NCBI GenBank assembly: GCA_024640565.1
Contig: JAHEET010000001.1
Location: 1 to 64,000, forward strand
DNA: 64,000 bases
Direction of reading: 5' to 3'
Origin: Flavobacteriaceae bacterium
GTDB lineage: Bacteria > Bacteroidota > Bacteroidia > Flavobacteriales > Flavobacteriaceae
The position numbers were made by a program, and so were the translations under genes. The notes below the pieces were generated by a model. That model saw only the letters and a list, made by a program, of their open reading frames with translations, searched no databases and had not been told where the DNA came from. Shown here piece by piece: positions 60,970 through 64,000 of this stretch (within the stretch, counting starts at the first letter, position 1; the number at the start of each line of letters is the position of its first letter).

Positions 60970-62406
60970 ATGTCAAATATCAATACCCCTAATAAAATCC
61001 CAATGGGACAAAAAATAGCTTTTGGATTGGGAATGTTGGCCAATCAAATGTTTCCCGCTGCATTGGGTATTTTTATGGTGGTTTTAGTACAAGATTATAA
61101 AATTCCTACTTGGATGTGGGGAATCTTATTTTTTCTTCCACGTATTTTTGATTCCATCACAGATCCAATCATGGGTTTTATTTCAGACAACACAAGATCC
61201 ATTTGGGGAAGACGCAGACAATACGTTTTTTTAGGAGCCATCATTATGGGCGTGTCTTTTGCTTTAATGTGGCAACTTCAAGCAGTTAATATTGAAGAAA
61301 GTATCAATTACAACTTTACTTATTTTTTGATTTGGTCTTTGGTTTTTTACGTTGGATTAACTGTTTTTAGTGTTCCTTATGTAGCGATGGGCTATGAAAT
61401 GAGTGATGATTTTCATGAACGCACAAACATCATGGCAATTGCACAATGGATTGGGCAATGGGCTTGGGTAATAGCTCCTTGGTTTTGGGTGGTTATGTAT
61501 GATGAAAATTGGTTTGGAAATGATACAGCCGAAACCACTAAATATCTTGGTGTTTGGGTGGGTGTTATTTTTGCTTTATTAGCAATGGTACCTGCTATTT
61601 TTATTAAAAGTGAATCCACTCTAGATGATGATAATTTAACACCTTTATCACTAAAAACAATTGGTGGAAGCCTGAAACAGATTTCAGAGAACTTTAAAGA
61701 AGCTTTTAAAATTGAGGCTTTTAGAAAACTATGTTTTTCAACGTTTCTAATTTTTAATGCGTTTAATACGGTTGCAGGTTTTTCGTTTTTTATCGTAGTA
61801 TACTATCTGTTCGAGGGAAGCACAGAGGCAGCAGGTCTTTGGCCAACCCTTTTGGGAAGTATTGGCGCTTTGTCGACTACTTTTTTAGTAATACCAACCG
61901 TAGCAAAAATGTCATTAAAAATAGGGAAAAAGAAGACGTTTTTAGTTTCCCAAGGAATTTCGGTGATTGGGTATTTAATGCTTTGGTTTTTGTTCATTCC
62001 AGGGAAACCTTACATGTTTTTATTTGCATTGCCTTTTTTCTCGTTCGGAATCGGAAGTCTGTTTACCATCATGATGTCCATGACTTCAGATATTATTGAT
62101 ATCGATGAATTGAATACGGGGAAACGAAGAGAAGGTGTATTTGGAGCGATTTATTGGTGGATGGTAAAATTTGGTTTTGCAATTGCTGGATTATTAACCG
62201 GCGCTATCATGTCATTAGTAGGTTTTGTGCCAGATACCATTAACTCGGAAGCATCCATTACTGGAATAAGATTATTTTATTCCGGGTTGCCAATACTAGG
62301 TACACTGGGAGCAATTTGGATAATGCGTAATTACGATCATACCGAAGAAAAAGCGCGAGCAGTAAGTCGAGAATTAGATGCAAGATCTGCTCAAAATAAC
62401 TCTTAA
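60970..62406 (+). CDS. GPH family sugar:cation symporter (MFS)
   Basis: Inner-membrane transporter of 478 residues with about 12 transmembrane segments, of the glycoside-pentoside-hexuronide symporter group within the MFS superfamily. The motifs GMLANQMFPAALGIFMVVLVQ, RIFDSITDPIMGFISDNTRS and RRRQYVFLGA are typical. It is the last gene of the operon, 15 bp after GH30, and is followed by a terminator. It probably imports the oligosaccharides released by GH17/GH30 for the phosphorylase; this is inferred from context. Confidence 0.88.
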   Translation: MSNINTPNKIPMGQKIAFGLGMLANQMFPAALGIFMVVLVQDYKIPTWMWGILFFLPRIFDSITDPIMGFISDNTRSIWGRRRQYVFLGAIIMGVSFALMWQLQAVNIEESINYNFTYFLIWSLVFYVGLTVFSVPYVAMGYEMSDDFHERTNIMAIAQWIGQWAWVIAPWFWVVMYDENWFGNDTAETTKYLGVWVGVIFALLAMVPAIFIKSESTLDDDNLTPLSLKTIGGSLKQISENFKEAFKIEAFRKLCFSTFLIFNAFNTVAGFSFFIVVYYLFEGSTEAAGLWPTLLGSIGALSTTFLVIPTVAKMSLKIGKKKTFLVSQGISVIGYLMLWFLFIPGKPYMFLFALPFFSFGIGSLFTIMMSMTSDIIDIDELNTGKRREGVFGAIYWWMVKFGFAIAGLLTGAIMSLVGFVPDTINSEASITGIRLFYSGLPILGTLGAIWIMRNYDHTEEKARAVSRELDARSAQNNS

Positions 62407-62446
62407 ATAAAACAAAAGCTACATTTTTTATTGAAGATATACTTTT

Positions 62447-62480
62447 AAAATCGCCTGCAGCTGCTGCAAGCGATTTTTTA
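62447..62480 (+). terminator. Terminator of the second PUL operon
   Basis: AAATCGC (62448-62454) with GCGATTT (62470-62476), extended by the inner stem TGCAG (62456-62460)/CTGCA (62464-62468), followed by T residues. Confidence 0.85.
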
Positions 62481-62603
62481 TTTCATATCCAAACCTATTG
62501 CTACTTCATGACGGCAAAAAAAATAAAGCCATTTTTGTTTGTAACGAATTGATTTTTTGTAACATGGCTACCTTCAAAACATTTTAGCATATTTTTCATC
62601 GGA

Positions 62604-62613
62604 TAGTATGGTT
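62604..62613 (-). promoter_or_regulatory. Candidate PUL operator, inverted copy
   Basis: The minus strand reads AACCATACTA, 9 of 10 matches to AACCATACAA. It faces the perfect copy at 62649. Confidence 0.35.
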
Positions 62614-62648
62614 CAAAGCAGCTATCGAATCAGATTCACCAATACAAA

Positions 62649-62658
62649 AACCATACAA
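62649..62658 (+). promoter_or_regulatory. Candidate PUL operator, copy 3
   Basis: AACCATACAA, identical to copies at 29947 and 32865, 186 bp before the ATG of the last gene. Confidence 0.4.
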
Positions 62659-62843
62659 GTATTTTAATGTGCCATTTTTTAGGCTTTGCTATTCAAATTT
62701 AATCCCTTTAAAATCATCGATTGGGAGCCTTTTTAATGTAACTTTAATTTATGTTCAGTATGTATGTATTATATATAGGTGTTAATTGTTCAGAAAGAAA
62801 AAAAAAACATTAATATTATAAAGTTAAATTAAATCAAATTTTT

Positions 62844-64000
62844 ATGAAAAAGATTACTTTGTATTTTGCAATGATTTTATCATCATTGATGTATGCGCAA
62901 GCACCTGGAAGTGCCGCAACCGAACCTTCAGCAAGAGCTGCTGAGAATGTAATTTCTTTATTTACACAAACAACCGATGCCACAACAACGGTGTATGACG
63001 ATATTGCAGTGTCAGATTTTAACCCAAACTGGGGATCTACCTCTGGAAATGTAACTACAGAAACACTCAACAGTGACAATGTATTGAAATACCCTGCTTT
63101 TAACTATCAAGGAATCGTAATTGGTTCTGAGATTAACATTGCAGGAATGACAAAAATGCATGTAGATATCTGGACAAACGGAATCTCTCCAAATGTATTT
63201 TTAATAAGTGCCACAACCGGAGAAAAATCTGTCAATGTTCCTGCAAACGCAGGTGCGTGGTCGAGTGTAGAAATTCCGTTATCTGATTTTACAGACCAAG
63301 GAATGTCGATTGCAGACATTAAAGAATTGAAATTTGATGGTGGAGATTCTACCACAGATATTTATATAGACAATATTTATTTTTGGAAAGAACCTGTAGC
63401 TGAAGGAACCGATGCTTCTTTGAGCGATTTAAATGTCAATGGAACCATCGTAACAAATTTTAGTCCTTCTACCTTTGCATATACGGTTGGAGTAGCTGTT
63501 GGTGCTTCTGTTCCAGAAGTTACCGCATCAGCAACAGATGCCAATGTAACTAGCGTTACCATTACACAAGCTACAGCGGTTCCCGGAGAAGCAAGTGTAG
63601 TCGTAGTTTCACAAGATGGTTCTGTAACCAATGAGTATACAATTTCATTTGTGGTCGAAGGTCCATCTGAAGCAGCTCCAACGCCACCGGCAAGGAATGC
63701 AGAAGATGTAGTTTCTTTGTTTAGTAATGCTTATACAGACATGCCCATTGATACTTGGTCTGCAGCATGGGATGATTCTTCGATTGAAGACATCCAAATT
63801 CAAGGAAATGATACCAAAAAAATAAATTTCGTAAACTTTATTGGTGTAGAATTTCAAGATGCTGGAAGAATAGATGCAACAGAATTTACGCACTTTCACA
63901 TTGATATTTATACGGAAACGGAAACACTTGATAAAAGTTTCAACTTGAAGTTTTCAAACTGGGCAGGAGGGACTGCTGAAGCAAATGCTATTGAATTTTC
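62844..64000 (+). CDS. Modular secreted protein, 3' end beyond window
   Basis: Open from ATG 62844 to the window edge (385 codons, no stop). A signal peptide (about 1-18, ending SLMYAQ) is followed by the shared module (about 31-185, from AENVISLFTQTT to DIYIDNIYFW), then a cadherin-like beta-sandwich (about 190-277; LSDLNVNGTIVTNFSPSTFAYTV) and a second shared module from about 285 (AEDVVSLFSNAYTDM) that is cut by the edge. No catalytic motif has appeared yet; a glycosidase domain, for example GH16, or a sorting domain may follow. It has its own upstream region with candidate operators. Confidence 0.75.
   Translation, partial: MKKITLYFAMILSSLMYAQAPGSAATEPSARAAENVISLFTQTTDATTTVYDDIAVSDFNPNWGSTSGNVTTETLNSDNVLKYPAFNYQGIVIGSEINIAGMTKMHVDIWTNGISPNVFLISATTGEKSVNVPANAGAWSSVEIPLSDFTDQGMSIADIKELKFDGGDSTTDIYIDNIYFWKEPVAEGTDASLSDLNVNGTIVTNFSPSTFAYTVGVAVGASVPEVTASATDANVTSVTITQATAVPGEASVVVVSQDGSVTNEYTISFVVEGPSEAAPTPPARNAEDVVSLFSNAYTDMPIDTWSAAWDDSSIEDIQIQGNDTKKINFVNFIGVEFQDAGRIDATEFTHFHIDIYTETETLDKSFNLKFSNWAGGTAEANAIEF

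Larger units (their letters stand above)
62407..62843. other. Upstream region of the last gene
   Basis: After the terminator at its left end no gene is seen. It has two copies of the candidate operator in opposite orientation, and a weak promoter-like pair TTG (62721) and TAACTTTA (62739) with a short 15-bp spacer. A leader of about 90 nt would precede the ATG. Confidence 0.5.

Noticed and set aside
62844-64000. Type IX secretion C-terminal domain in the PUL proteins
   Set aside because: None of the complete proteins ends in a recognisable T9SS sorting domain, and the last protein is cut before its C-terminus, so export by PorQ's system cannot be claimed.

Overview
The window is AT-rich chromosomal DNA from a marine member of the Flavobacteriia (Bacteroidota), of the Polaribacter/Tenacibaculum/Formosa kind. 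The evidence is a type IX secretion gene (porQ), a SusC/SusD pair, many families typical of flavobacteria, and promoters with the Bacteroidota -7 element TAnnTTTG in front of several genes. No mobile element, prophage or CRISPR array was seen. The genus is an inference; no 16S sequence is present.

Positions 1-30000 are mostly housekeeping. The window opens on the 3' end of a 5S rRNA and its terminator. Then come porQ-cmk, convergent queE, ribosomal protein S1 (rpsA), a scramblase-like protein, glmM with a PLP enzyme, a lipid A-type acyltransferase, a rhomboid protease and two minus-strand tRNAs (Gly, Met). These are followed by a START-like protein, a class IV aminotransferase, yqgE (apparently starting at ATT), HU, an fmt-recQ-kinase operon, and a cassette of three periplasmic chaperone/PPIase genes plus a MoxR ATPase. 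The stretch ends with rsmD and neighbours, a RecD-like helicase, tandem PPK2 polyphosphate kinases, a low-molecular-weight phosphatase, an Smr protein and a cysteine desulfurase.

Positions 30000-40540 form the first half of a polysaccharide utilisation locus (PUL): a membrane-spanning Y_Y_Y/LuxR-type regulator, SusC, SusD and two surface lipoproteins with PKD-like and carbohydrate-binding modules. Positions 41000-49510 interrupt it with two tandem M1 aminopeptidases, two small envelope proteins, pepE, fumC and a small membrane protein.

Positions 50076 to the end are the second half. It holds a secreted clan GH-A-like enzyme whose C-terminal 600 residues look like an outer-membrane beta-barrel, a surface glycan-binding lipoprotein, a cytoplasmic GH149/GH161-like oligoglucan phosphorylase, GH17 and GH30 lipoprotein glucanases, a GPH-family sugar symporter, and the start of a modular secreted protein cut by the window edge. 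Together these suggest use of beta-1,3/1,6-glucan (laminarin type): surface binding and trimming by GH17 and GH30, outer-membrane entry through SusCD and possibly the enzyme-barrel fusion, inner-membrane import by the symporter, and phosphorolysis in the cytoplasm. The substrate is inferred from family composition. The two halves are tied together by a shared module of about 150 residues (four copies in three proteins). A shared 10-bp sequence, AACCATACAA, lies upstream of the regulator, susC and the last gene.

Most interesting points: the enzyme-barrel fusion, the shared module, the candidate PUL operator, a perfect hairpin abutting the phosphorylase start codon, the ATT start of yqgE, and a 20-bp palindrome made of two opposed -7 elements between divergent genes.
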